DNA of 64,000 nucleotides from Sphingomonas sp. OK281. Its GTDB lineage: Bacteria; Pseudomonadota; Alphaproteobacteria; Sphingomonadales; Sphingomonadaceae. Made by a program: the position numbers and the translations under genes. Each line of letters begins with the position of its first letter. Positions within the stretch are counted from its first letter, which is position 1. The DNA is taken from assembly GCF_900115295.1 (NCBI RefSeq), contig NZ_FOVZ01000004.1:310001-374000 (forward strand). Direction: 5' to 3'. The notes under the pieces were generated by a model. It saw only the letters and a list, made by a program, of their open reading frames with translations, ran no database searches and was not told where the DNA came from. This document shows, one piece after another, positions 1 through 8,692 of the stretch.

Positions 1-699
1 GAGAGTGTAGCCGAGCGAATTGCGATCGCTCAGCGTCAGGCGCCAGTCGCTGAGGATCCGCCCCGGGGTGATCGGCAGGACGTTCTCGGGCGCCAGCGTC
101 TCGGGCATCCGCAGGTAGAACCAGATCAGCACGCCCAGCGTCAGCACCGCGACCGTCCAGAAGATCGCGCGCCAGTCGCCGAACTGGAGCACCGTCCAGC
201 CGAACGTCGGCGCGAGAATGGGGACGATCATGAACACCATGAACGCGATCGACATCACCCGCGCCATCGCCCGCCCGTGATAGCAATCGCGGACCAAAGC
301 GATCGTCGCGACCCGGGCCGCGGCAATCACCGCGCCGCCGAATGCCCGCGCCGCCAGCAACAGCGTGAAGCTTCCCGCGGTCGCGCAGGCGACATTGGCG
401 ATGATGTACAGGACGAGCGACCACAGCAGAACCGTCCGCCGCCCGAACCGGTCGGCGAGTGGTCCATGAACGAGTTGCGCGATGCCGAACCCGATCACGA
501 ACGCGGTCACGACGAACTGTCGCCCGTTCTCGGACGTGACGCCGAGCGAGTCGCCGATCGCCGGCAATGCCGGCAGCATCGAGTCGATGCCGAGCGCGGT
601 CAGCGACATCAGCGAGGCGACGAGCGCGACGAACTCGACGAAACCGATCGGCGCGCCGCGCATCGCCGGCGCGTCGGATTGGGGGTCCTGGGTCTGCAT
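1..699 (-). CDS. Bcr/CflA-family drug-resistance MFS transporter (C-terminus outside window)
   Basis: Reading from the ATG at 699 gives 233 codons with no stop, so the gene runs off the left edge and only about the first half is visible. After a short hydrophilic N-terminus (MQTQDPQSDAP) come repeated hydrophobic segments. The MFS motif-A loop GPLADRFGRRTVL lies after the second segment, with ALRAFGGAV-like motif-B sequence (LAARAFGGAVIAA) further on. These features and the DSMLPALPAIG stretch match the Bcr/CflA group of proton-driven exporters, typically 12 membrane segments and about 400 residues. The substrate cannot be told. It is divergent from the lipoprotein gene that follows, with a 127-bp shared upstream region. 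Confidence 0.87.
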   Translation of the reverse strand, partial: MQTQDPQSDAPAMRGAPIGFVEFVALVASLMSLTALGIDSMLPALPAIGDSLGVTSENGRQFVVTAFVIGFGIAQLVHGPLADRFGRRTVLLWSLVLYIIANVACATAGSFTLLLAARAFGGAVIAAARVATIALVRDCYHGRAMARVMSIAFMVFMIVPILAPTFGWTVLQFGDWRAIFWTVAVLTLGVLIWFYLRMPETLAPENVLPITPGRILSDWRLTLSDRNSLGYTL

Positions 700-826
700 G
701 ATGCGTGCGCCCTTACCCGCTCGGCCGGTCTTGCGAAACCCGCTAACCATCGCAGCCCGAGATGATTGCGCGGGGCGGCAATGCTCCCTATCTGTATTGT
801 TGGAACAACACACCTCGGAGATAGCC

Positions 827-1324
827 ATGATCCGCCCGCTCTTTCTCGCCACCCTCGGGCTCGCCGGCGCACTCGCGCTTTCCGCCTGCGATCGTTCGAA
901 CGAAGGCGCGTCGGTCTCGATCAACGCCGATGGCGGGAACGTGCTCGGCGCGATCAACGGCGAGACCGGCGAGATGAAGATCGACGTCCCCGGCTTCCAG
1001 GGCTCGGTGAAGCTGCCGAAGATCAAGATCGATACCGGCAATTTCGATCTCAACGGCGTGCGGCTGTATCCGGGATCGTCGATCAAGACGCTCAACATCG
1101 TCGGCGACGACAAGGCGGGCGGGTTGCGCGTGGCCTTCGCCAGCCCGGCAACACCGACTGTCGTCCGCGACTGGTTCGCCCAGCGGCTCGGCAAGGTCGG
1201 CTACCAGGTCCATCCCGAGGGCGCGAACCTGATCGGCACGACCGATGAAAACAAGCCTTTCCGCCTCGAACTCGCCCCCGACGGCAAGGACAAGGCGACC
1301 GGCACGATCGTCATCAGCGGCTGA
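827..1324 (+). CDS. Small predicted lipoprotein of unknown function
   Basis: A 165-residue protein starting at ATG 827, chosen because CGGAG sits at 816-820 and because a signal peptide follows at once: MIRPLF, a hydrophobic run, then the lipobox LSAC with Cys at residue 20. The mature part begins with a region carrying NGETGEMKIDVPGFQG and then NFDLNGVRLYPGSSIKTLNIVG, predicted to be beta-rich. Such proteins are common hypothetical lipoproteins of sphingomonads. I do not recognise a named domain. Upstream in-frame ATGs exist but would put a hydrophilic stretch before the signal peptide. The location is inferred to be the periplasmic face of a membrane. Confidence 0.82.
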   Translation: MIRPLFLATLGLAGALALSACDRSNEGASVSINADGGNVLGAINGETGEMKIDVPGFQGSVKLPKIKIDTGNFDLNGVRLYPGSSIKTLNIVGDDKAGGLRVAFASPATPTVVRDWFAQRLGKVGYQVHPEGANLIGTTDENKPFRLELAPDGKDKATGTIVISG

Positions 1325-1332
1325 ATCTGCAC

Positions 1333-1353
1333 TCCTTCCCCGCCAGGGGAGGA
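1333..1353. terminator. Short GC-rich hairpin after the lipoprotein gene
   Basis: TCCTTCCCC and GGGGAGGA face each other across a four-base GCCA loop, ten bases past the lipoprotein stop. There is no T-run, so this is a weak terminator candidate. The same motif recurs in the longer repeat at 35770-35890, so it may instead be a fragment of a dispersed repeat. Confidence 0.4.
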
Positions 1354-1442
1354 TTGAAATCTCGCCCCACCCTAACCCAGGCATTTGGCACCGCCCGCCC
1401 GATCCCCTATATCGGGCGTCCCCCAATCCGGACACGAACCCC

Positions 1443-2399
1443 ATGCTCGACACCCCCGCCGCCCAGGTCCCGACGCTCAGCCTCGCCACGCAGGATACCG
1501 ACCCCGATGGCTTCGCCGCCGCGTTCGGCGAATCGTTCGAGCGGTACGGTTTCGCGATCGTCGCTGATCACGGCATCCCCGCCGACCTGATCGAGCGCGC
1601 CTGGGCCGAAACCAAGCTCCTCTTCGACCTCCCCGAGGACGAGAAGCGCGGCTATCACATCCCCGGCGGCGGCGGCGCGCGCGGCTACACGCCGTTCAAG
1701 ACCGAGATCGCCAAGGACGCCAAGGTCGTCGACCTCAAGGAATTCTGGCACGTCGGCCGCGAACTGCCCGAGGGTCATCGCTATGCGGACACGATGGCGC
1801 CGAACGTCTGGCCGACGCGGCCCGAGGGCTTCAAGCCGGTTTTCCTCGAACTCTTCGCCGCGTTCGACCGCGCCGGCGACAAGCTGCTCTCCGCGATCGC
1901 GCGCCACCTCAAGCTCAAGCCCGACTGGTTCGATCCGGCGGTGAAGGACGGCAACAGCATCCTTCGTTTGCTGCATTACCCGCCGATCCCCGCCGACGCG
2001 GAAGGCGTCCGCGCCGGCGCGCATGAGGACATCAACCTTATCACGCTGCTGCTCGGCGCCGAGGAAGCGGGGCTCGAATTGCTCGACCGCGCCAATGGCC
2101 GCTGGCTGTCGATCAAGCCGCCCGAGGGCGCGATGGTCGTCAACGTCGGCGACATGCTCCAGCGGCTGACCAACAACGTGCTGCCCTCCACCACGCACCG
2201 CGTCGTCAACCCGCCCCCCGAGCGCCGCGGCCACTCGCGCTATTCGATGCCGTTCTTCCTACACCCCGCGCCGGATTTCCTGATCGAGACGCTGCCGGGC
2301 ACGATCACCCCGGACAACGCGAACCGCTATCCGAACCCGATCACCGCGCATGATTACCTGTACGAGAGACTGGTCGAGATCGGGCTGATCAAGAAGTAA
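1443..2399 (+). CDS. Isopenicillin N synthase-family 2-oxoglutarate/Fe(II) oxygenase
   Basis: This 318-residue protein has the two-part layout of the family: an N-terminal DIOX_N region (FGESFERYGFAIVADHGIP) and a C-terminal jelly-roll. The iron ligands are visible as the HED of GAHEDINLITLLL and the His of STTHRVVNPP. The Arg-x-Ser that binds the 2-oxoglutarate carboxylate is in HSRYSMPFFLHP. Family members oxidise small molecules in the cytoplasm, and the substrate here is unknown. The ATG at 1443 is chosen because it starts just before the conserved IPTLSL-like segment (VPTLSLA); no strong ribosome binding site is present. The gene stands alone, with repeat elements directly downstream. 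Confidence 0.9.
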   Translation: MLDTPAAQVPTLSLATQDTDPDGFAAAFGESFERYGFAIVADHGIPADLIERAWAETKLLFDLPEDEKRGYHIPGGGGARGYTPFKTEIAKDAKVVDLKEFWHVGRELPEGHRYADTMAPNVWPTRPEGFKPVFLELFAAFDRAGDKLLSAIARHLKLKPDWFDPAVKDGNSILRLLHYPPIPADAEGVRAGAHEDINLITLLLGAEEAGLELLDRANGRWLSIKPPEGAMVVNVGDMLQRLTNNVLPSTTHRVVNPPPERRGHSRYSMPFFLHPAPDFLIETLPGTITPDNANRYPNPITAHDYLYERLVEIGLIKK

Positions 2400-2410
2400 G
2401 AGGCAGCATG

Positions 2411-2462
2411 TTTCCCCGCGAAGGCGGGGATCCAGTCTGGGCTCCCGCCTTCGCGGGAGAAC
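2411..2462. repeat. Type-A double-hairpin repeat element
   Basis: Two hairpins side by side, CCCCGCGAAGGCGGGG and CTCCCGCCTTCGCGGGAG, joined by ATCCAGTCTGGG-like sequence. The element at 23984-24036 is its reverse complement with one visible difference in the centre, and 27981-28033 is a third copy. It lies just after the oxygenase stop. It resembles the REP-like elements common in sphingomonad genomes and may act as a transcription end or mRNA stabiliser. Nothing coding was seen in the surrounding gap from 2400 to 2739 apart from this and the next element. Confidence 0.8.
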
Positions 2463-2514
2463 AAATTGGAGGGGGTCGGTGGGGTTAAGTTAGCGGGGCC
2501 TCCGCTACCACTGC

Positions 2515-2621
2515 CCCCACCCCGGCGAAGGCCGGGGCCCAATTGGGGGACGGTGATAACGAAGCGCAGCGCGCCGTTACGACAACCTTTCCAATTGGGC
2601 CCCGGCCTCCGCCGGGGTGGT
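2515..2621. repeat. Type-B repeat element of about 100 bp
   Basis: The ends are CCCCGGCGAAGGCCGGGG and CCCCGGCCTCCGCCGGGG, each flanked inward by CCCAATTGG / CCAATTGGG, so the whole element is a long inverted repeat around a spacer containing GATAACGAAG and CGTTACGACAACC. The element at 28089-28185 is homologous along its length, including the spacer. It fills most of the gap before polA. Confidence 0.78.
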
Positions 2622-2739
2622 GCATCTCTCGGGACCGCTAGAGCGCTCCCATCCCCCCACCGCTTTTCTACCCACCTGATACCCAACAACCACGCTTCGC
2701 CCATTGGAGCCCGCCCCCGCATCCGCTAGACCGCGCGCG

Positions 2740-5514
2740 ATGCCCCATCTCTATCTCGTCGACGGCTCCGGCTATATCTTCCGCGCCTATCACCGGCTGC
2801 CGCCGCTCACCAACAAGCATGGCGAGCCGGTCGGCGCGGTCTATGGCTACACCACCATGCTGTGGAAGCTCGCGGACGAGGTCCACGCCGCCGACGGCCC
2901 CACCCACATGGCGGTCATCCTCGACAAGTCGTCGAAGACCTTCCGCAACGATCTCTACGACAAGTACAAGGCGCAGCGTCCGCCCCCGCCCGAGGACCTC
3001 GTCCCCCAGTTCCCGATGATCCGCGACGCCACGCGCGCGTTCAGCCTCCCGTGCATCGAGACCGAAGGCCTCGAGGCCGACGACATCATCGCCTGCTATT
3101 CGAAGGCCGCACTCGCGCAGGGCTGGGAAGTCACGATCGTAAGTTCCGACAAGGACCTGATGCAGCTGATCGAGCCCGGCCTCGACATGTACGACACGAT
3201 GAACAACCGCCGGCTCGGCGCGGAACATGTCGCGGAGAAGTTCCACGGCGTCTTGCCCGCGCAGCTCGGCGACGTGCTCGCGCTGATGGGCGACAGCGTC
3301 GACAACGTCCCCGGCGTCCCCGGCGTCGGCCCCAAGACCGCGGCAAAACTGATCCTCGAACACGGCGATCTCGAATCCGTGCTCGCCGCCGCCGACGGCA
3401 TGAAGAAGGGCAAGCTCCGAGACAACCTGATCGAGCATGCCGAGATGGCGCGGCTGTCGAAAGTTCTCGTCACGCTCAAATGCGACGTGTCGCTGCCCGA
3501 GCCGCTCGAGGATCTCGAACTCAAGGGCATCCCCGACGCGCCGCTACGTGCGTTCCTCGAACATCACGGCTTCAAGTCGCTGATCGCGAAGCTTTCCGCG
3601 GTCGCCGAAGCCCCCGTCGCGGAACCGGCAAGCACCGCCCAGTTCGACGAGGACGAACCGTGTAAACACGACGACTACGAGACCGTCGTCGACGAGGCCG
3701 CACTCGATCGCTGGATCACGGTGGCGAAACACCAGGGCTGGATCGCGATCGATACCGAAACCACCGGCATCGACGCGACGCGCGCCGATCTCGTCGGGGT
3801 GAGCATGGCGCTGCATCCGAACCTCGCCTGCTACGTACCTATCGCGCATGGCGGCACCGATTTGCTCGCGGAAAACCCGGTCCAGCTCGATCGCGCGCTC
3901 GTGCTACAGAAGCTGAAGCCACTGCTTGAAGACCCGAGCGTCCTGAAGATCGGCCACAACCTCAAATACGACATGATCGTCCTCGGCCGCGCCTATGCGT
4001 CGACCGGCGGCGTGCAGATCGCGCCATTCGACGACACGATCGTGATGAGCTTCGATCTCGACGCCGGGCTGCACGGCCACGGCATGGACGAACTCGCCGC
4101 CACGCATCTCTCGCACAGCTGCATCGCATTCAAGGACGTCGTCGGCACCGGCAAGACGCAGCGGACCTTCAACGAAATCGATCTTAAGGCCGCGACGCGC
4201 TACGCCGCCGAGGATGCCGACGTGACGCTCCGTCTCTGGCGCCGCTTCAAGCGCCGCCTGCCCGCGGAAGGCTCGACCCGCGTGTACGAGATGGTCGACC
4301 GCCCGCTCGTCCCCGTCATCGCGCAGATGGAGATGCACGGGATCAAGGTCGACGCCGCGAAACTGTCGAAGCTCTCGACCGAGTTCGCCGGCCAGATGGC
4401 GAGCCTGGAAACCGAGATCCACGCGCTCGCCGGCGCGCCGTTCACGATCGGCAGCCCCAAGCAACTGGGCGACGTGTTGTTCGAGAAGATGGGCATCAAG
4501 GGCGGCCGCAAAGGCAAGTCGGGCGTCTATTCGACCGACGTCAACGAACTCGAACGGATCGCGGCGGACAAGGATTCGCCGGGTGCAGTCATTGCGCGAA
4601 AAGTGCTCGACTGGCGCCAGTTGTCGAAGCTGAAATCGACCTACACCGATGCGTTGCAGGCGCAGATCAACCCGGCGACGGGCCGCGTCCACACGTCCTA
4701 CTCGCTGACCGGCGCGCAGACCGGCCGCCTGTCGTCGACCGATCCAAACCTCCAGAACATCCCGATCCGCACCGAGATCGGCCGCCAGATCCGCGACGCG
4801 TTCGTGGCCGAACCCGGCAACGTCATCCTCGCCGCCGATTACTCGCAGATCGAACTGCGGCTGGCGGCGCACATGGCCAATGTCCCCGCACTGAAGGCCG
4901 CGTTCGCAAACGGCGACGACATCCACAGCCTCACCGCGCAGGAACTGTTCGGCGAGGTCAACCGCGACACCCGCGGCCGCGCGAAGACGATCAACTTCGC
5001 GATCCTCTACGGCATCTCGCGCTGGGGCCTCGCCGGGCGTCTGGACGTGTCGGCGGACGAAGCACAGGCGATGATCGACCGCTATTTCGATCGCTTCCCG
5101 GGCATCTCGAACTACATCGTCGAGACAACCGAAAGCGTTCGCGCGAGCGGCTACACGACCACGTTGTTCGGGCGCAAAACGCACTTCCCGCGCATCCGCT
5201 CGAAAATCCAGCACGAACGCCAAGGCGCCGAACGCGCCGCGATCAATGCCCCCATCCAAGGCACGAGCGCCGACATCATCAAGCGCGCGATGGTGCGGAT
5301 GGGGCCGGCATTGCTCGAAGCGGGTCTGCCCAATGTCCGCATGCTGCTTCAGGTCCACGACGAACTCGTGTTCGAATTACCGGAAGGTGACGTCGCCGCG
5401 GCCAAGCCCGTGATCGAGCAGGTCATGGCGAACGCCGCGCAACCCGCGGTAACGCTCGACGTCCCACTCGGCATCGAGATCGGCACCGGCCTTAGCTGGG
5501 GAGCGGCACATTGA
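2740..5514 (+). CDS. polA: DNA polymerase I
   Basis: A 924-residue full-length family A polymerase with three domains. The 5'-nuclease domain covers about residues 1-300 (LYLVDGSGYIFRAYH, then ETEGLEADDIIA and GDSVDNVPGVPGVGPKTA). The proofreading 3'-5' exonuclease domain covers about 320-520 and keeps its metal ligands: DTETTG with D338 and E340. The polymerase domain is C-terminal, with motif A AADYSQIELR (D700), motif B RGRAKTINFAILYG and motif C QVHDELVFE (D874). It therefore looks active in all three functions, in gap filling and primer removal. The ATG at 2740 is preferred to the in-frame one at 2704 because homologues begin MPHLYLVDGSG. Confidence 0.97.
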   Translation: MPHLYLVDGSGYIFRAYHRLPPLTNKHGEPVGAVYGYTTMLWKLADEVHAADGPTHMAVILDKSSKTFRNDLYDKYKAQRPPPPEDLVPQFPMIRDATRAFSLPCIETEGLEADDIIACYSKAALAQGWEVTIVSSDKDLMQLIEPGLDMYDTMNNRRLGAEHVAEKFHGVLPAQLGDVLALMGDSVDNVPGVPGVGPKTAAKLILEHGDLESVLAAADGMKKGKLRDNLIEHAEMARLSKVLVTLKCDVSLPEPLEDLELKGIPDAPLRAFLEHHGFKSLIAKLSAVAEAPVAEPASTAQFDEDEPCKHDDYETVVDEAALDRWITVAKHQGWIAIDTETTGIDATRADLVGVSMALHPNLACYVPIAHGGTDLLAENPVQLDRALVLQKLKPLLEDPSVLKIGHNLKYDMIVLGRAYASTGGVQIAPFDDTIVMSFDLDAGLHGHGMDELAATHLSHSCIAFKDVVGTGKTQRTFNEIDLKAATRYAAEDADVTLRLWRRFKRRLPAEGSTRVYEMVDRPLVPVIAQMEMHGIKVDAAKLSKLSTEFAGQMASLETEIHALAGAPFTIGSPKQLGDVLFEKMGIKGGRKGKSGVYSTDVNELERIAADKDSPGAVIARKVLDWRQLSKLKSTYTDALQAQINPATGRVHTSYSLTGAQTGRLSSTDPNLQNIPIRTEIGRQIRDAFVAEPGNVILAADYSQIELRLAAHMANVPALKAAFANGDDIHSLTAQELFGEVNRDTRGRAKTINFAILYGISRWGLAGRLDVSADEAQAMIDRYFDRFPGISNYIVETTESVRASGYTTTLFGRKTHFPRIRSKIQHERQGAERAAINAPIQGTSADIIKRAMVRMGPALLEAGLPNVRMLLQVHDELVFELPEGDVAAAKPVIEQVMANAAQPAVTLDVPLGIEIGTGLSWGAAH

Positions 5515-5527
5515 ACGCGCAGGGCGG

Positions 5528-5605
5528 CAGCCGGCCATGTCCGGCTGACTCGCACCAGCGCGGCCGGCGGAGCGTTCGCTCCGACCGACGACGCGGCTTT
5601 GCCGC
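5528..5605. terminator. Three perfect stem-loops after polA
   Basis: Within 78 bases there are three perfect stems: CAGCCGG/CCGGCTG (5528-5547), CGGAGC/GCTCCG (5568-5583) and GCGGC/GCCGC (5593-5605). None has a T-tract. They could be a factor-dependent terminator region or a small repeat cluster; the following gene starts at 5633. Confidence 0.45.
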
Positions 5606-5632
5606 GGCGCGATCCACGAATGGCGCAGCAGC

Positions 5633-7150
5633 GTGACCGAGGCCACGCAGGATATCGACACGCTCGCCAAGGGCGGTCGGACCAACATCGCCGGCTTCGT
5701 CCTCCGCCTCGCCGCGCGCATCCCGTTCCTGTTCATCGCCGGCCGCATCTACGGCCCTGACCTCGTCGGCCGCTTCGCGATCGCGGTCGTGGTGGTCGAA
5801 CTCGCCGCGCTTCTCGCGACGCTCGGGCTGAAGCGCGGCCTCGCGCAGGCCCTCAGCAGCGCCGATCGCCCCCACGCCAACGTCGTCTGGGACGCGATGG
5901 CAGTCGCGTTCGTCGCGTCGCTCATCGCCAGCGCCGTGCTCTGCACCTTCCCGCAGATCATGTATCCGAACAGCGCGATCACCGGGCTCGACCGGTTCCT
6001 GCCGCTGATCATCGTCGCGATTGCATGGTCCGATGTCAGCCTCGCAGCACTTGCGTACAGGCTGAACGTCAAGGCCGCCGTCACCGCCCGCGCGGTGGTC
6101 GAGCCTTGGACGATCTCGATCGCCGCCTGGGCGTTCTCCTATTTCACGATCCGCGACGGCCTTGTGCTCAGCTACGTCGCGTCGATGACCGCGGCGCTGA
6201 TCGCCAGCCTCGTGCCGTTCCTGCGCAGCTACGGCATCCCGCGCGGCTGGTCGCCGCAGCTCCGTCCGCTCTACGCGCTCGCCCGCGCCAACGTACCGCT
6301 CGCGGGCGCCGACATCCTCGAATGGGGCAGCCGCAACGTCGACCGCTTCATCCTCGGCGTGATGTTCGAGCCCAAGGTCGTCGGTATCTATTACATGGCA
6401 CAACAGGTCGCGAGCTTGCCGCAGAAGCTCAAGACCAGCTTCGACCCGATCCTCGGCCCCGTCATCACCCACAGCCTCGCGATCAACGACCGCGCGGCGA
6501 TCGCCAACCAGGTCCGCCAGGTCGCGTTCTGGATCATGGCGGCGCAAGGCGGGCTCGCGCTGATGGGCTCGATCCCCGGCGAAGCGGTGATGGGCGTGGT
6601 CGGGCCGCAATTCGTCGCCGGCACCGCCGCGCTCGCCTTCCTGCTCACCGCCGAAGTGCTCGCCTCGACCGGCGCTGTCAGCGAGTCGGCGCTCGTCTAC
6701 ATCGCCCGTCATCGCAACCTGATGATCTCGGCGGCGATGCTCGCGTTCCAGGTCGGCCTCAGCTTCGCGCTGATCTTCACGATCCGCGCGCTCGGCTACC
6801 CCGTCAATTACCAGGCGGCAGGCCCCGCGATCGCGCTGATGCTCTCGGTAGGGCTGACCTCGATCATCAAGTCGAAGCTTCTCGGCCATCTGCTGGGTGC
6901 CAGCGTCTCGCCATGGCGCTGGCCGCTGATCTGGGCTGCGCTCGCGGCGATCGTCGTCGGGGCTGCATTCACGGCGCTGCCCAAGCGCTACGAGTGGGTC
7001 GAACTCGCGATCGGCGAACCCGCGATCGCGGCGACCTACCTGTACATCCTGTGGAAATACGCGTTCGGCCCCGCGGACCGCGCGCTGTTCGGCAAATCGG
7101 CACCTGTCGGCGAAGCGACGTTGCCGAATGCAGGATCACCGATCCGCTAG
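5633..7150 (+). CDS. Polysaccharide/lipid-linked oligosaccharide flippase-like membrane protein
   Basis: A 505-residue protein with about a dozen to fourteen hydrophobic segments and the N-terminal pattern of Wzx/MATE-type flippases (GGRTNIAGFVLRLAARIPFLFIAGRIYG, shown in part: one membrane helix preceded by a short cytoplasmic tail). A second conserved block is YYMAQQVASLPQKLKTSFDPI near the middle. The family moves undecaprenyl-linked sugars across the inner membrane. No glycosyltransferase is nearby, so the substrate is open. The start is GTG at 5633; no in-frame ATG precedes it after the hairpins. It converges on the polyprenyl synthase gene with a gap of 4 bases. Confidence 0.82.
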   Translation: MTEATQDIDTLAKGGRTNIAGFVLRLAARIPFLFIAGRIYGPDLVGRFAIAVVVVELAALLATLGLKRGLAQALSSADRPHANVVWDAMAVAFVASLIASAVLCTFPQIMYPNSAITGLDRFLPLIIVAIAWSDVSLAALAYRLNVKAAVTARAVVEPWTISIAAWAFSYFTIRDGLVLSYVASMTAALIASLVPFLRSYGIPRGWSPQLRPLYALARANVPLAGADILEWGSRNVDRFILGVMFEPKVVGIYYMAQQVASLPQKLKTSFDPILGPVITHSLAINDRAAIANQVRQVAFWIMAAQGGLALMGSIPGEAVMGVVGPQFVAGTAALAFLLTAEVLASTGAVSESALVYIARHRNLMISAAMLAFQVGLSFALIFTIRALGYPVNYQAAGPAIALMLSVGLTSIIKSKLLGHLLGASVSPWRWPLIWAALAAIVVGAAFTALPKRYEWVELAIGEPAIAATYLYILWKYAFGPADRALFGKSAPVGEATLPNAGSPIR

Positions 7151-7154
7151 GCGA

Positions 7155-8183
7155 TCAGTATGCGCGGGCGACCGCGAACTCGACGGCTTCGACCATCGCG
7201 TCCTTGGCTTCGCCATTGGGGAAGCCGGCGATCGAGTCGATCGCGCGCTGGCCGTAATGCCGCGCACGCGCGAACGTGTCGTCGATCGCGCGCGTGGAGC
7301 GGATCAGGCGAATCGCATGCTGGAGATCGGCCTCGCTGTCGCGACGACCTTCGACGGCGTCCTTCCAGAACGCACGATCCTCGGCCGAGCCACGCGCATA
7401 GGCCAGGATCACCGGGAGCGTCATCTTGCCCTCACGGAAGTCGTCGCCCGCATCCTTGCCCATCGTGTCGGCGTCCGAGACGTAATCGATCGCGTCGTCG
7501 ACCAGCTGGAACGCGATGCCCAGGTTGCGACCATAGGCGTCGAGCGCGGCTTCCTCGGCCTCGGGGCGATCGGCGACGACCGCGGAAATCCGGCAGGCGG
7601 CGGCGAACAACGCCGCGGTCTTCGCACCGATGATGTCGAGATAGCGCTCCTCGCCGAGATCGACGCGGCGTGCGGCCGTAAGCTGGTTGACCTCGCCCTC
7701 GGCGATTACCGCGCTGGTCGAGGACAAGATCTTCAACGCCTTCAGGCTGCCCGCCTCGACCATCAGTTCGAAGCTGCGGCTGAACAGGAAATCGCCGACC
7801 AGCACGCTGGCGGGATTGCCCCAGATGATGTTGGCGGTGCGCTTGCCGCGGCGCAGGTCCGAGCCGTCGACGACGTCGTCGTGGAGCAGGGTCGCGGTGT
7901 GAATGAACTCGACCGCGGCGGCGAGCAGGTGATGCTGCGTGCCCGTATAGGCAATGAGTTGCGCGCTCGCGAGCGTCAGCATCGGCCGCATCCGCTTGCC
8001 CCCACCCGCGATCAGATGACCGGCGAGTTCGGGGATCAGCGGAATTTCCGACTGCATCCGGCCGCGGATGACCGCATTGACCTGGTCCATGTCGCCGGTG
8101 ACGAGTTTGACCATCGGGTCCAGCGACGGCTGGGACTCGGGATTGGCACGTACGGTTTCGAGGCGGTGGATGGTGGCGCTCAT
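7155..8183 (-). CDS. ispB: Long-chain polyprenyl (octaprenyl-type) diphosphate synthase
   Basis: A 342-residue trans-prenyltransferase that extends farnesyl diphosphate with isopentenyl units, giving the side chain of ubiquinone. Both aspartate-rich motifs are intact: LLHDDVVDGSDLRRG (first) and FQLVDDAIDYVSD (second). Also present are the GGGKRMRP substrate loop and the GKDAGDDFREGKMTLP segment that distinguishes this family. The small residues before the first motif (EFIHTATLLHDD) fit a long-chain product; the exact length, probably C50 in this group, is inferred. The start at ATG 8183 gives MSATIHRLE. A longer in-frame extension upstream overlaps the divergent chorismate mutase gene and is not supported. 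Confidence 0.93.
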   Translation of the reverse strand: MSATIHRLETVRANPESQPSLDPMVKLVTGDMDQVNAVIRGRMQSEIPLIPELAGHLIAGGGKRMRPMLTLASAQLIAYTGTQHHLLAAAVEFIHTATLLHDDVVDGSDLRRGKRTANIIWGNPASVLVGDFLFSRSFELMVEAGSLKALKILSSTSAVIAEGEVNQLTAARRVDLGEERYLDIIGAKTAALFAAACRISAVVADRPEAEEAALDAYGRNLGIAFQLVDDAIDYVSDADTMGKDAGDDFREGKMTLPVILAYARGSAEDRAFWKDAVEGRRDSEADLQHAIRLIRSTRAIDDTFARARHYGQRAIDSIAGFPNGEAKDAMVEAVEFAVARAY

Positions 8184-8292
8184 CTTCCCGAGCCTCTGAC
8201 GCCTATGCCCCTGCAAAGCAACCCTTGGTGCCTCTTGCCGTTCGCGATCCACGCCCGCAAAAGGCGCGCCGAACCAACGAAAGGGTGCGCGG

Positions 8293-8580
8293 ATGGCTGA
8301 CGACCTGCTCAACGGATACCGCCAGAGCATCGATAATATCGATGCGGCGCTTATCCACATGCTCGCCGAGCGCTTCAAGGTGACGCAGGCGGTGGGCCGG
8401 CACAAGGCGACGCACGGCCTTCCCGCCGCGGATCCGGGCCGCGAGGAGCGCCAGATCGCAAGGTTGCGGCACCTCGCGGCGGAGGCACAGCTCGATCCGG
8501 AATTTTCCGAAAAGTTTCTTCGCTTCATCATCGACGAAGTGATCCGCCACCACGAGCGGCTGGCGCACGATCCGCTGTAA
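8293..8580 (+). CDS. Monofunctional chorismate mutase (AroQ type)
   Basis: This 95-residue protein is the size of a single all-helical AroQ domain, which converts chorismate to prephenate for phenylalanine and tyrosine synthesis. The N-terminal LLNGYRQSIDNIDAALIHM holds the expected first-helix Arg and the RxxIDxxD-like pattern; ERFKVTQAVGRHKA holds the Lys/Arg of the active site, and REERQIARL and EVIRHHE follow in the later helices. It is divergent from ispB, with a 109-bp shared upstream region. No other aromatic amino acid gene is close by. Confidence 0.93.
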   Translation: MADDLLNGYRQSIDNIDAALIHMLAERFKVTQAVGRHKATHGLPAADPGREERQIARLRHLAAEAQLDPEFSEKFLRFIIDEVIRHHERLAHDPL

Positions 8581-8692
8581 GCGGCGCGGCGGCGATTCTC
8601 TTCCCCCCTCTCCAGGGAGGGGAGCAATGCGTGAAGAAAACGTCATCCTTGCTCCACCTGCCGATCATTCGGCCCGGTGCAATCGGTTGCGA

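Noticed and set aside
2411..2621. Possible CRISPR array because of repeated GC-rich palindromes
   Set aside because: Only single copies of two different elements, with no regular spacers and no cas genes.
8627..8692. Longer start for the VirJ-like protein
   Set aside because: It would add 22 polar residues before a normal signal anchor that begins at ATG 8693.
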